64,000 nucleotides of DNA from an uncultured Ruminococcus sp. (GTDB lineage Bacteria > Bacillota > Clostridia > Oscillospirales > Acutalibacteraceae). A model generated the notes under the pieces. It was given only the letters and a program-made list of their open reading frames with translations, ran no database searches and was not told where the DNA came from. This document shows, piece after piece, positions 45,428 to 55,395 of the stretch. The DNA lies in NCBI GenBank assembly GCA_902786345.1, contig CADACB010000005.1:502-64501 (forward strand). Direction: 5' to 3'. The first letter of the stretch is position 1, and every line of letters starts with the position of its first letter. A program made the translations under genes and the position numbers.

Positions 45428-46966
45428 TTACATCGGTATGAGTATCATATCTCTTGCCTGAATGACCTCATCTGTAATATCATTTTCAAGCTTGACTGCC
45501 TCAACCGAAGTGCAGTACTGTCTTGCAATGCTCCACAGCTTTTCACCTTCATCAGCATAATACAATGTCAGGGCAGCATTCTTATCCTTGCTGCGCATTT
45601 TATCCTCACTGTATTGTGCACCTGATATAGCCTTGCAGCTTGTATTCTCAAAAATTGCACTGCAAAGTCTTATATCGGCTTTGAGCTCAACAGTATTATC
45701 ACCAGTTATCCTAAAGCCCGGAGCCATTGGTTCAACATTGAGCCTTACGTTTATATTTGAAACATCACCGTTAATTTCAGGCTTATATGAAAATTCCACA
45801 GGCCGCTCAACATAAAACGGAACTCCCTCTTTGTCAAGTGCAAAAATACAGCAAACAAGCTTACCCTTTATAATAAGTCCTTCATTTTCTACAGATGACA
45901 TACTGCTTACAGAATCACACCATACATCAATTATCTGCGTTATACCGTTATCTCCGGTAGACACTTCACTTTTGACGGTAATGTCTTTTTCATCAAGCGA
46001 TAAAAGCCGTGTAAAACGACACTGCTTATCTGTTGTTTCAAGCTCATAGTCTGTTGAATAGGCGTCATCTATAATTTCAACACCTGAATCCTCAACACCT
46101 ATGACTGTTGCACATATCCGTGCATCAAGTGTTACAAGTGTACTGCTCTCGTCATATTCGGATTTGAGCGATGCATCAAAGCTCATAACTTCAAGCATAA
46201 TCTCATTGACACTTTCTCCGCTTATTCCCTGCACATCTATCACCTGTGTAAAAGGAATATTGAATGTCATTGTATCAACAGCACCCGTTTCAATATCCGT
46301 AACATAAAGCAGCCTTAAAACAGCTTCACCATTCAGCATCAGCTTATCGGAAAGTGCCTTGCAACTCTCTTTTCTCACTGACAGCTCAGATCTTAATATA
46401 CTCTCCGGCAGTCCCTTACCTTGTCCTATATCAAGCGTTTCTGCAACAGAGAATATCTGTTGTCCGGTTCCGCAAAGTCTGCTGTAACCTTCGGTATGAG
46501 TCCTCTGCTGAATATCATTGCCATCAATGCTGCTGAAATACTCACGGTCCGTTCTTGCATATACAACGGCATTGACTGTGAATGCTCCGTGAATATCAGC
46601 CCTTCTGGGGCTTACTGCCCTGCAATTAAGATAATCTGTTCTGAGCTTCACAACAGAAATAGGATCTATCAGATCAGGCTTTATTTTGAAGCTGCACGAA
46701 AACGGACTGCTGTGCTCACATGATCTTATAGCCTGTTTCTTTGAATCGAGATAATAAAGTGTGATAAGTGCAGTTCCTTCAATTTCAAGTCTGTCTCCTG
46801 CAATACTCTTGCTGATAACTGAGGGACATATCCTGCATTTGAGAATCCTTTCGATGTCCGGACAGTAATCAGGCAAACTAAGGTCAAGATCAACGGGCTG
46901 CTCAGAACTGCCCTCAAATGCTGCCTCACAAACGGGGCAAATTTCCTTTTTAAGCTGATATTCCAT
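45428..46966 (-). CDS. sipL: SipL/SpoVID-like spore-coat morphogenetic protein (SPOCS/DUF3794 domain plus LysM)
   Basis: The 512-residue protein carries SPOCS (DUF3794) domain sequence, visible as GSSEQPVDLDLSLPDYCPDI and IEGTALITLYYLD, repeated in later segments (ISVVKLRTDYLNCRAVS, MLNGEAVLRLLYV). A C-terminal LysM domain follows: LTLYYADEGEKLWSIARQYC and VIQARDMILIPM. In C. difficile SipL and B. subtilis SpoVID the same layout lets the LysM end bind SpoIVA during coat assembly. The gene is directly upstream of spoIVA on the same strand, which strengthens that role. A candidate sigma-E promoter lies upstream. Confidence 0.88.
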   Translation of the reverse strand: MEYQLKKEICPVCEAAFEGSSEQPVDLDLSLPDYCPDIERILKCRICPSVISKSIAGDRLEIEGTALITLYYLDSKKQAIRSCEHSSPFSCSFKIKPDLIDPISVVKLRTDYLNCRAVSPRRADIHGAFTVNAVVYARTDREYFSSIDGNDIQQRTHTEGYSRLCGTGQQIFSVAETLDIGQGKGLPESILRSELSVRKESCKALSDKLMLNGEAVLRLLYVTDIETGAVDTMTFNIPFTQVIDVQGISGESVNEIMLEVMSFDASLKSEYDESSTLVTLDARICATVIGVEDSGVEIIDDAYSTDYELETTDKQCRFTRLLSLDEKDITVKSEVSTGDNGITQIIDVWCDSVSSMSSVENEGLIIKGKLVCCIFALDKEGVPFYVERPVEFSYKPEINGDVSNINVRLNVEPMAPGFRITGDNTVELKADIRLCSAIFENTSCKAISGAQYSEDKMRSKDKNAALTLYYADEGEKLWSIARQYCTSVEAVKLENDITDEVIQARDMILIPM

Positions 46967-47020
46967 TATATAAATCCTCTCCCATTATTTTTTCTATGAA
47001 TTTATATTCCGGAACTACAT

Positions 47021-47047
47021 TGATTATGCCATTGCATTTCAATATCC
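47021..47047 (-). promoter_or_regulatory. Candidate sigma-E-type promoter of sipL-spoIVA
   Basis: On the minus strand GGATATT is followed by 12 bases and CATAATCA, close to the mother-cell sigma-E pattern, though the spacer is one to two bases short. It lies about 55 bases before sipL. Confidence 0.35.
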
Positions 47048-47100
47048 GCACAGCAGTTTTCACACCGTCAGCAAAGAAATCATACTTTATCAGCTGAATA

Positions 47101-47149
47101 AAAAAAGCAGGTACGTAAACTCAATTTCAAGAGACGTACCTGCTTTTTT
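47101..47149 (-). terminator. Terminator of the panB-panC-panD operon
   Basis: A 16-base perfect stem, AAAAAAGCAGGTACGT and its complement, has a 17-base loop and ends in T on both strands. It lies 205 bases after panD; 47150-47354 holds nothing recognisable. Confidence 0.8.
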
Positions 47150-47354
47150 ATTATACAACCATTAGAACAGTCATCGACGGCTGCAAAGGCATATGTAAGA
47201 AAACCGTGCTTCAGCTTTTCCGAATCTGATTATGCAAAAGCAATAAAATATTGTTCGGATAAACTATAAAGAAGAAAAGTCTTCTTTAAAATTAATAACA
47301 AAAACACTCTGTCACAGAAAGCATACAACAGCTTGCCACAAATACAAAGCCGCT

Positions 47355-47732
47355 TCACTGACCGTGTTTTTCTAAGGAAGATATAGTAGATATTCTATTA
47401 TTTTCACCGATAAATACTACCTTCGGATTATGAGCTTCAATTTCCTCGGGTGTTATGTCGGCATATGACATAATAATAACAACATCACCCTTTTGTCCTG
47501 AACGTGCCGCTGCCCCGTTAAGACAAATAACACCGCTGCCACGTTCACCTTCAATTACATAAGTTTCGATCCTACTGCCATTATTTACATTTACAATGTG
47601 TACATGCTCATATTCGTATAGTCCTGCTGCATCCATAAGATCGCGGTCTATAGTTACACTGCCTATATAATTAAGCTCGGCTTGTGTTATAACTGCACGG
47701 TGTATCTTGCTTTTAAGTACAGAAATGTACAT
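47355..47732 (-). CDS. panD: Aspartate 1-decarboxylase
   Basis: This 125-residue pyruvoyl enzyme makes beta-alanine from aspartate for pantothenate. The self-cleavage site is the Gly24-Ser25 bond in YIGSVTID, where the serine becomes the pyruvoyl group. Other family segments are [20 protein letters not shown] and [19 protein letters not shown]. The length is normal. It follows panC by 63 bases as the last gene of panB-panC-panD. Confidence 0.96.
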   Translation of the reverse strand: MYISVLKSKIHRAVITQAELNYIGSVTIDRDLMDAAGLYEYEHVHIVNVNNGSRIETYVIEGERGSGVICLNGAAARSGQKGDVVIIMSYADITPEEIEAHNPKVVFIGENNRISTISSLEKHGQ

Positions 47733-47795
47733 ATTTCTTCCCCCTAAATTTACCGCTGATTCACAGCTTTGTTTGAGATTAACATTATTTACGGA

Positions 47796-48644
47796 TTATA
47801 CGTCCTCTGTAAAAAAATTGTCAATAAGTCTTGTTTTTCCTATAAATACTGCTATAGCACAAAGTGCAGGACGGTCAATTGACTCTATCTGCTGCATTGT
47901 TGCGCAATCCACGATTTTTACATAATCCGCTTTTGCAAGCGGTTCAGCTTCGATCAGTTCTTTCATACTGCCGGTGATTACATCACAGCTTTTTTCACCT
48001 TTTCTTACAAGGTTCATTCCAAGGAAAATTGCTTTTGATAAAACAAGTGCAGCCTTTCTTTCATCATCATTAAGATATGTATTTCGTGAGCTTTTGGCAA
48101 GTCCATCATCTTCACGAATTATCGGACATCCTATAATATCAATATCCATATTCAGATCATCCACCATATGACGTATAACTGCCAGCTGTTGAGCGTCTTT
48201 TTTGCCGAAATACGCACGGTCCGGCTTTACTATATTGAACAGCTTGGAAACTACAGTACACACTCCTCTGAAATGAACAGGACGACTCAGACCGCAAAGC
48301 TCTTGTGTGAGCACAGTCATATCAACGAATGAGGAAAATCCCTTGTGATACATTTCTTCAGGCTCAGGATTGAATATAATATCTCCGCCGTGTTCTTCAA
48401 CAAGCCTTGCATCGTGCTCAATATCACGGGGATAGCTTTCAAGGTCCTCAGCAGGACCGAATTGCATAGGATTTACAAAATCCGAAACAACAGTTCTGTC
48501 ATTGTCACGATGTGAAGCGTCAATAAGACTTGCGTGACCCTCGTGAAGATAGCCCATTGTAGGCACAAGACCTACTGACAAGCCCTGAGCTCTCCACTGT
48601 CTGACCTGACTGCGTACTTCATCTATCGTTTTAACTATTTTCAA
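47796..48644 (-). CDS. panC: Pantothenate synthetase (pantoate--beta-alanine ligase)
   Basis: This 282-residue enzyme activates pantoate with ATP and joins it to beta-alanine. The TTG at 48644 is preferred: AAGGAG lies ten bases before it, but only one base before the alternative ATG at 48653. Family motifs are [17 protein letters not shown] with the HIGH-like [32 protein letters not shown] and [10 protein letters not shown]. The start overlaps the end of panB, showing coupled translation. Confidence 0.95.
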   Translation of the reverse strand: MKIVKTIDEVRSQVRQWRAQGLSVGLVPTMGYLHEGHASLIDASHRDNDRTVVSDFVNPMQFGPAEDLESYPRDIEHDARLVEEHGGDIIFNPEPEEMYHKGFSSFVDMTVLTQELCGLSRPVHFRGVCTVVSKLFNIVKPDRAYFGKKDAQQLAVIRHMVDDLNMDIDIIGCPIIREDDGLAKSSRNTYLNDDERKAALVLSKAIFLGMNLVRKGEKSCDVITGSMKELIEAEPLAKADYVKIVDCATMQQIESIDRPALCAIAVFIGKTRLIDNFFTEDV

Positions 48645-49545
48645 CTTGATCATACTCCTTAATAAGCTGGTTTATAATATCATCATCAATTGCATAGGTA
48701 TGTTCCGCTGCCGGAAAATCTCCCGACTTTGTTTCGTTTATATAGTCATTTATTCCCTGACGCATAACCTCTCCGACATTTGCAAATCGTTTAACAAATT
48801 TAGCGGTATGCCCTGTTGTAAGTCCAAGCATATCCTGATAAACAAGAACCTGACCATCACAGCCGTTTCCTGCTCCTATACCAATTGTAGGAATACTCAG
48901 CTTATTCGTTATTATTTTTGCAAGCTCAGCCGGAATACCTTCAAGAACAACTGCACACGCACCTGCCTGCTGTATACTCAAAGCATCCTCTATAAGCTGT
49001 TTAGCCTTATCAAAACTTTTACCCTGTACCTTAAATCCGCCGAAAACGTTTACAGACTGTGGCGTAAGTCCAAGGTGAGCCACAACCGGGACAGCAGCGT
49101 TCACAATTGCTCTTATACGGTCACATACCTGTGCACCGCCCTCAAGCTTTACAGCATGAGCACCACCCTCTTTAACAAGACGTCCGGCATTAAAAACAGC
49201 CTCCTCAACACTGACCTGATAAGACATAAACGGCATATCTGCAACGATAAATGCGTGTTCTGCAGCTCTTGAAACAGCGGCAGTATGGTGTATCATATCC
49301 TCCATAGTAACAGGGAGAGTATTTTCATAGCCCATCATAACCATCCCAAGCGAATCACCTATCAATATAGAATTAACTCCGCATTCATCAATTATTTTTG
49401 CCGTAGTGTAATCATAGGCAGTAAGCATCGTTATTTTATCCCCAGATTGCTTCTGCTGCATAAGTGTCGTTGCGGTATTTTTTCGCAGTCCCTTTCCACC
49501 CTGTTTATTTTCAGGCTGTACTGTTAATTTTGTTTGGTTTTCCAT
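48631..49545 (-). CDS. panB: 3-methyl-2-oxobutanoate hydroxymethyltransferase
   Basis: This enzyme of about 304 residues adds a one-carbon unit from methylene-THF to ketoisovalerate, giving ketopantoate. The ATG at 49545 ([13 protein letters not shown]) follows AAAAGGAG; the longer frame adds 17 unrelated residues. The core shows [34 protein letters not shown], and [19 protein letters not shown], the TIM-barrel phosphate and metal region. It starts the pan operon, whose substrate links to IlvD through ketoisovalerate. An additional N-terminal stretch of about 25 residues is not conserved. Confidence 0.95.
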   Translation of the reverse strand: MENQTKLTVQPENKQGGKGLRKNTATTLMQQKQSGDKITMLTAYDYTTAKIIDECGVNSILIGDSLGMVMMGYENTLPVTMEDMIHHTAAVSRAAEHAFIVADMPFMSYQVSVEEAVFNAGRLVKEGGAHAVKLEGGAQVCDRIRAIVNAAVPVVAHLGLTPQSVNVFGGFKVQGKSFDKAKQLIEDALSIQQAGACAVVLEGIPAELAKIITNKLSIPTIGIGAGNGCDGQVLVYQDMLGLTTGHTAKFVKRFANVGEVMRQGINDYINETKSGDFPAAEHTYAIDDDIINQLIKEYDQVENS

Positions 49546-49602
49546 AACAGATCTCCTTTTAATAATGTTGTCTTTCCCATAATCAGGATAAGGCACAATC
49601 CT

Positions 49603-49632
49603 ATTATATCAGTATTACAATTATAATGTCAA
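49603..49632 (-). promoter_or_regulatory. Promoter of the pan operon
   Basis: On the minus strand TTGACA, 18 bases and TATAAT, both consensus, lie about 60 bases before panB. Confidence 0.8.
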
Positions 49633-49633
49633 C

Positions 49634-49745
49634 ACCAACCGGCAGCTAGTTAGCGGTGCATGACCACACGGAACAATCCACAATTGCATTCGCTAATGTT
49701 CACTCTTTTTATCCAAACAAAGCTGTATGTCGCCATTTCATTGAT
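49634..49745 (+). repeat. Dispersed repeat element, copy E (degraded)
   Basis: Contains GCGGTGCATGACCACACGGA, ACAATTGCATTCGCTAATGT and TATCCAAACAAAGCTGTATG, clear matches in order to copy C. The terminal hairpin is lost. Nothing else is seen up to 49875. Confidence 0.6.
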
Positions 49746-49875
49746 AGTTACACCTGACGTTTTACATAAAACCATCCAAAAGCACAACATAAGAAGTATG
49801 CGGAAGAAAGAATTGCGATCAGCTACAGGCGGGATTCAGGCTCTGACTGACGTTTTCTCACAACCGGTTAAAGAT

Positions 49876-51906
49876 TCATTGTAAGATACTGCCAAAATAG
49901 GTATCTCCAAAATACATATCCGTATATTTTTTCATATATTCATATTTATTCTTCATATGCTTAAAGCTCATAGCATAGTCAAAACAAGTATTATACATCC
50001 TTGCCTTTGAATCGTTGCTGTAATAATCAGGATCAAATTCACTTCCTAAAATAAATTCTGCAAGAGTTGCCCTGTCTTCAGTAGAAGCCACTGTTGAATA
50101 ATCATATATCATACAGACCTTTTCTCTTACAGTGCTGTGTGACATAATATATTGATCATTTGATCCATCAGAAAAGTAATCCTCAAAATCTTCTTTATAT
50201 TCAAAACCTTCTTCATTAAACTTCATCCAGTCTTCCTCGTTAAACGCGCCTTCAACGTTATCACAAACTCTCTTTTCCGCCGCATGCCAGATCTCATGAT
50301 CAAGATTACTCTTTGCGTTTTGAAGCTCCTCAAGCGATTGAGAATCCACTACAATATTGTACCACGCACCAATACGAGAGAATATTCCTGAAGGCAAAAA
50401 ATTTCCCTCATCGTTTACAAACCTGTCTATAATAGCAATCCTGATTCCGCCCTCTCCTTTGAAGTCACGGAATTTTTCAAAGAAATCCTTGCTGTATCCG
50501 CTCAAAACAACATCAAGATGTTCAAGCATTTTGTCCACACTCTCACCATCTGCACCGTGTTCAAATGTGTAACTTGAATCCTCAGTTGATACCATCCTGA
50601 AACCGTTACAGCAATTACAGTTCTTTATTTCATTACCCAATAAAATTTTTATCGAATATTTTTTTTCAAGCTCATCGGCTTTTTTTCTCAGCCCGGCAAG
50701 CTGCTCTCCAAGCCCGATTGTGCTCGTTCTTTCTTTCTCATCTTTATTTCCATTCTTTGTATTATGCTTGAGAAAATGTATGGAATAATCAGCTCGCTGA
50801 GGATCAACTATATATATAACAGAAGTTTCACCCTCATTTTTCTTGCCGCTTAATGCTACAAACTTACAGCTGTCAAGATAATATGCCTGATAATCATAAG
50901 ACTTGTCAAGATCGTTAAAATATGATCCTAATCCTTTGTCAGCATTTATAAGAACAACTCTTATCTTATCATTTGAAGTATCTTCAATGTGATTGATACC
51001 AACATAAAGTCCATTATCATTCAGCTTTTGAAGAACATAATCCGACGCCACCTCATATTCATTTAAAAGCTTACAACCGTTAATACTATATGACGAAAGC
51101 ACATTCTGCTTGGAGTAATTTCCGGAAGCAAGCTCCTCATAAAAGTCTGACTGTGCTATTATCTCATCACCGCAGAATTCATACCTTTCTACATCTTCAT
51201 TAACAGGCATATAACTTGTTATTTTTTTATCCTTATATGAATACAAAACCGTCTGATACTGTTCATTAAAGCAATCTCCGGAACTTTGACAGGAAATTAA
51301 TGCTAACCCTGACTCCGGCTGAACTGCAAGAACCTCATCATTGTTTGTCATAGAAATAAGAGTCTGATGCTTGCCGGAAAATTCATAGCATTCAAGCTTA
51401 CTTCCAATACAATAGATCTTATCTTCCGCCTTATCGAAAACAAAATGATCCGATGGTATATTCGTTACCTTCGCTAGAGTACCCTTATTATCATATAGCA
51501 CAAGGTTATTATCAGTCACGTTATTCATCAATAACTGACCATTATTTCTTACACCGACTAAAAGCAGATCAGAAGGGATTTTCACTTCGTCGAGTATCTT
51601 ATCATTTTTAATATCAATGTAAGACACAATATATTCATAAGAATTATCATTCTTATAACATACATAAAGTACAGCAAGCTGTCCGTCATTAACATCAGTT
51701 ATTGATAAAATATTGCAGTTCTTTTCAAAACAGTTCAGTTTTTTGACAACAGGTATTTCTTCTTCCTCTGACTCCTCAGCTGAAACCTCACTGTATTCAA
51801 CTGCCGAAATTATCTGCACTGCTTCAGAGGAATTTTCATTTTCATTACATCCGGAAATAACTGCCGTAAGCAATATGCTGATCAATACACAGATCGTTTT
51901 TCTCAA
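49876..51906 (-). CDS. Putative lipoprotein with a zincin-type HEIWH motif
   Basis: The start is a TTG at 51906 with AGGGGG before it. It gives the signal LRKTICVLISILLTAVISGC, with the lipidated cysteine at 20. The upstream extension is terminator sequence. The protein has 676 residues. The first 400 contain repeated short strand-turn units such as NNGQLLMNNVTDNNLVLYD, suggesting a propeller-like domain. The C-terminal third has HEIWH at about residue 537 (50284-50298), a zinc-metalloprotease HExxH motif, and about 60 residues later a STEDRATLAEF helix that could give the third ligand. No named family is recognised. It is downstream of the secreted repeat protein, which could be its partner or substrate. 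Confidence 0.7.
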   Translation of the reverse strand: MRKTICVLISILLTAVISGCNENENSSEAVQIISAVEYSEVSAEESEEEEIPVVKKLNCFEKNCNILSITDVNDGQLAVLYVCYKNDNSYEYIVSYIDIKNDKILDEVKIPSDLLLVGVRNNGQLLMNNVTDNNLVLYDNKGTLAKVTNIPSDHFVFDKAEDKIYCIGSKLECYEFSGKHQTLISMTNNDEVLAVQPESGLALISCQSSGDCFNEQYQTVLYSYKDKKITSYMPVNEDVERYEFCGDEIIAQSDFYEELASGNYSKQNVLSSYSINGCKLLNEYEVASDYVLQKLNDNGLYVGINHIEDTSNDKIRVVLINADKGLGSYFNDLDKSYDYQAYYLDSCKFVALSGKKNEGETSVIYIVDPQRADYSIHFLKHNTKNGNKDEKERTSTIGLGEQLAGLRKKADELEKKYSIKILLGNEIKNCNCCNGFRMVSTEDSSYTFEHGADGESVDKMLEHLDVVLSGYSKDFFEKFRDFKGEGGIRIAIIDRFVNDEGNFLPSGIFSRIGAWYNIVVDSQSLEELQNAKSNLDHEIWHAAEKRVCDNVEGAFNEEDWMKFNEEGFEYKEDFEDYFSDGSNDQYIMSHSTVREKVCMIYDYSTVASTEDRATLAEFILGSEFDPDYYSNDSKARMYNTCFDYAMSFKHMKNKYEYMKKYTDMYFGDTYFGSILQ

Positions 51907-51958
51907 ATTAATCCCCCTATCTTCATCAAATCCAGCCAAAAGCCTTAAATATGAATAT

Positions 51959-51981
51959 CCCCGACTGAAACTCAATCGGGG
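51959..51981 (-). terminator. Stem-loop after the secreted repeat-protein gene
   Basis: CCCCGATTGAG and CTCAATCGGGG-type halves form a nine-base near-perfect stem right after the stop at 51997. There is a weak T tract on the minus side, so some read-through into the lipoprotein gene is possible. Confidence 0.6.
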
Positions 51982-51996
51982 ATAAAATTAATTAAA

Positions 51997-54921
51997 TTAC
52001 TTTCCTATAGTAACAGAGAAATATTTCTTTGTTACATTGCCTTCGGCATCCTTTACCTTGATACAGTAATCATAAGAAACTCCCTTTGACGGAGCTATCG
52101 TTAATGCATTGTTTGCATTGAAGCTCTGCTTGTTGATCCACTTTTTATCAGCGGTCTTCTTATAGCAGAAAGCATATGTGCACGCACCTGTATATCCTGT
52201 TGCAGAGCCCTTGAGAGTTACCTTGTCACCAACCGTAATCGTTGAGGTATTTACCAAGCCCTTTGTAACTTCAACATCAAAATACTTCTTAGCTATAGTT
52301 CCTGTGCTGTCTTTAACCTTAACGCATACCTGATATTTTGTTGCCACTTTAGGTGTTATAGCAACCGACGCATTAGTCTTGAAGCTCTGCTTTGTAGTCC
52401 ACTTCTTATCTGTAGTCTTTTTGTAGAACACAGCATAGGTATACTCGCCCATACCGCCTGTTGCAGATGCCTTAACGTTCAAGTTCTTGCCTAATACAAT
52501 CTTTGAGGCAGATACTGTTGATGTATTTACAAGCTTCTTGTTGACTTTTACATCAAAGTATTTCTTTGCGACATTGCCCTCTCCGTCCTTAACCTTAACA
52601 CAAACCTGATATGTTGTTGCCGCCTTAGGTGTTATAGTAACCTTTGTGTTTGTTTTAAAGCTTTGTGCAGTTGTCCACTTTTTATCTGAGGACTTTTTAT
52701 AAAATACAGCATAAGTATATTCGCCCATACCGTCTGTTGCAGATGCCTTAACATCAACACTGCCGCCAAGAACTATATTTTCTGCCGATATGGTTGATGT
52801 GTTGGCAAGCGGCTTGTTTACAATAACCTTAAGATACTTCTTATCTATTGTACCCTCGCTGTCTTTCACCTTGACACAGATGTCATATTTTGTTGCTGCC
52901 TTAGGTGTGATAACGACCTTTGTATTTGCCTTGAAGCTCTGGGCTGTTGTCCATTTTTTATCTGTTGTTTTCTTGTAGAATACAGCATATGTATAGCCGC
53001 CCTTGCCGCCCTTTGCAGATGCAGTCACTGTCACGCTGTTACCCTTTACTATTGCACGTGCAGAAGCTGTTGAAGTGTTCTTGAGCGGATCTTTTACATT
53101 GAGTGTAAAATCAAGTGATGCTGTCTTGCCTGTCTTTACATCCTTGACTGTAACACGCATATCATAGCCCTTAGCAAACTGAGGCTTAAGAGAAGCTGTT
53201 GCATTAGGAGTATAATCCTGCTTTGTCACCCATTTATCTGAATCACCCTGCTTATAGTAGTAAGCATATCTGTATTCACCTGAACCGCCTTCTGCTGCTC
53301 CATTAAATGTAACGGTGCTGCCAAGATTGATCTCGTTTGCAGAAATTGTTGATTTGTTTACAAGCTTTTCATATACATTTACATTTATGATCTTATCCGC
53401 AACAGAACCGTTACCGTCCTTTACCTTTATCATAACCTGATAAGGAACTGCTTTCTGAGGTTTTACAGAAGCTGATACATTTGTGCTGTAGTCCTGTATT
53501 TTTGTCCAGCCTGAATTAGCTGACTGCTTATAATACATAGCATAAAGATATGTACCATAACCGCCCTCTGCTGCTGCCTTTATATTGATCTTCTCACCGA
53601 TTGTAAGCTCTGTTGAAGTAAGCTTGGAATTATTCTTGAGAACTGCCGGAACAGTGATCTTTCTTTCAACAGACTTTTCTGTTGTTTCGTCACAGCCTGT
53701 AAGAACCTTAAAGTTATATTCACCTGCTGAAATTGTTCCGGCAACCTTAACGGTCCATGTTATCTGCTGAATCTTATTCTTTTCAATAGTACCTATAGTT
53801 TTAACTGCCGTGCCGCCCACTACAGACATACCTTTTGGGAGAACAAGTCTTGCATATGAGTTATGAGCATCTGTGCTTCCAACGTTTTCAACATATGCAG
53901 TTACAGTAACATTATTATAGATAGGATTGCCGGTTGTCTGATCAACAGCCTTTGACGTTACAATTGAATCGCCGTATACGCTGAGAGAAAGCGGCGGTGC
54001 AACATCCTGTGTAAGCTCGCTGAGTCCGTAATATGTTGAATATGTACGTGTTTCGCCCGCACCAAGCTCTTTTTCATACCATGTAATACCGACAGCACTG
54101 TCACCGTTATCGCTGTCCTCACTGATTTTGTAATCCCAGCTTTTTGATCTTATAGAGCTCCAGTTACAAAACTGAACCTTATCGGGATTATTTGAAGAAT
54201 CACCGTCACGAAGGAATGAACCCTGTGAAATAACCTTTGGTGAAGTAAGGCTGTCAAATGCCTGCCAGTACTGAGGAATATTGTCTCCCTCAAACTCTGT
54301 TTCTGTTGTAACATCTCCATAGCCTGCAACTCTGAAAGGTGCATGGTCATTAGAACCAAGCTTTGTGTCAAACATAATTCTCAGACCGGTTGTGTGTGCA
54401 ACCGTATCAGTGTTTGTAAGAATATACTTAATCTCAAGAACGTCCTCTCTGCCGGTAGAAACATTCTTTACAAAAGAGAGCTGCTGTGTTGCCTTTATTT
54501 TTCCGTAGTCGGCTGTTTCTGTATGCTTCTTTTCAGCTGCGGAATATTCAGGATCTACGGAAAATCCGTCAGCGCCATATTCGTAATTCTCGCCGTCAAC
54601 TACTATTGTATCATAAGCAGACCATATATTATCGGGAAAACCGTAAAGAAGCATTGCATCGTCATCAGTGTCTATATCGGGATTTCCGCCTGTTGTACCG
54701 AGAACATATTTGCCGTTACTTTTAACATCGACCTCAATATACGCATTACGCATACTTGCACCATCCACAGTAACTGCATTAGGATCGGTTACAGCAGCCC
54801 GTGAACTTTCAGCACCTGTTTCGGCCGCACTTACCAACGTGCTGCCAAGTCCTACGCCTGTACCTGCTACCATAGTCATGGTAAGTGCCGTAGATGTAAA
54901 AACCTTCAGAAGCTTTTTCAA
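51997..54921 (-). CDS. Secreted protein with six triple-tyrosine (Y_Y_Y-like) Ig-type repeats
   Basis: The TTG at 54921 is preferred because AGGAGG lies nine bases before it and falls inside the longer ATG frame. A signal peptide of about 30 residues ends near STLVSAAETGA. Residues about 40-330 form a unique beta-rich domain, followed by an Ig-like stretch to about 425. Then come six tandem repeats of about 92 residues (the last 86). Each shows NTSTIS..., a Gly-rich GMGEYTYAVFYKK turn, KWTTAQSF, ITPKAATKYQVCVKVKDSEG and KKYFDV. Repeats three to five are very alike, which points to recent duplication. There is no sortase or dockerin signal, so it is freely secreted or held by partners. The function is unknown; adhesion is possible. 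Confidence 0.82.
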   Translation of the reverse strand: MKKLLKVFTSTALTMTMVAGTGVGLGSTLVSAAETGAESSRAAVTDPNAVTVDGASMRNAYIEVDVKSNGKYVLGTTGGNPDIDTDDDAMLLYGFPDNIWSAYDTIVVDGENYEYGADGFSVDPEYSAAEKKHTETADYGKIKATQQLSFVKNVSTGREDVLEIKYILTNTDTVAHTTGLRIMFDTKLGSNDHAPFRVAGYGDVTTETEFEGDNIPQYWQAFDSLTSPKVISQGSFLRDGDSSNNPDKVQFCNWSSIRSKSWDYKISEDSDNGDSAVGITWYEKELGAGETRTYSTYYGLSELTQDVAPPLSLSVYGDSIVTSKAVDQTTGNPIYNNVTVTAYVENVGSTDAHNSYARLVLPKGMSVVGGTAVKTIGTIEKNKIQQITWTVKVAGTISAGEYNFKVLTGCDETTEKSVERKITVPAVLKNNSKLTSTELTIGEKINIKAAAEGGYGTYLYAMYYKQSANSGWTKIQDYSTNVSASVKPQKAVPYQVMIKVKDGNGSVADKIINVNVYEKLVNKSTISANEINLGSTVTFNGAAEGGSGEYRYAYYYKQGDSDKWVTKQDYTPNATASLKPQFAKGYDMRVTVKDVKTGKTASLDFTLNVKDPLKNTSTASARAIVKGNSVTVTASAKGGKGGYTYAVFYKKTTDKKWTTAQSFKANTKVVITPKAATKYDICVKVKDSEGTIDKKYLKVIVNKPLANTSTISAENIVLGGSVDVKASATDGMGEYTYAVFYKKSSDKKWTTAQSFKTNTKVTITPKAATTYQVCVKVKDGEGNVAKKYFDVKVNKKLVNTSTVSASKIVLGKNLNVKASATGGMGEYTYAVFYKKTTDKKWTTKQSFKTNASVAITPKVATKYQVCVKVKDSTGTIAKKYFDVEVTKGLVNTSTITVGDKVTLKGSATGYTGACTYAFCYKKTADKKWINKQSFNANNALTIAPSKGVSYDYCIKVKDAEGNVTKKYFSVTIGK

Positions 54922-55237
54922 TTCAGAATTCCTCCTCATTTATATAACTGTCATACTGACACAAACGTTTGAAAAGCAGCCTGTCTGCCTCTCTTTGTTC
55001 ATTATATATTCATATTTTTTAAATGTCAATTATATATTTTTCGCTGTCCTCACCTATTGAAATCCTTATATTTATACCTACAGAAAAAATTATAGAATAT
55101 ATACAAAAGACTGTTATTATCACCTTAAACATATGAAAAAATATATTATATATTTTGATCACATTTTACAAAAACAACATATTTAATTTCTATTTTTAAA
55201 TATCCATTAGTTTATCTGATGAAAATATTTTTTTATC

Positions 55238-55267
55238 TTGACAGAAATATTTTTATGATGTTATAAT
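55238..55267 (+). promoter_or_regulatory. Promoter of the DUF2798 gene
   Basis: TTGACA, 18 bases and TATAAT lie about 150 bases before the gene. The part 54940-55237 is very AT-rich, with no gene seen; it should also hold the promoter of the secreted repeat protein. Confidence 0.8.
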
Positions 55268-55304
55268 CACACATATCAAAAATGATAAATAAAAACAAGC
55301 ATAA

Positions 55305-55395
55305 CGACACAAGTAGTACGGGATAGTACGTAAATCTGATCACGGAACATTGCTTTCACGATTAGTTAACATTACCCGTATACCTGTGTTTTTTT
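55305..55395 (+). promoter_or_regulatory. Possible attenuator or orphan riboswitch in the DUF2798 leader
   Basis: ACACA-A-GTA-G-TACGGG near the 5' end can pair with CCCGTATACCTGTGT near 55373-55388, giving about 14 pairs with one mismatch and one bulge. Seven T follow directly. The roughly 50 bases in the loop hold a TAGTACG direct repeat and a smaller imperfect hairpin. The T-run ends a few bases before the AAAAGGAG ribosome binding site. No known riboswitch class is recognised. Confidence 0.5.
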
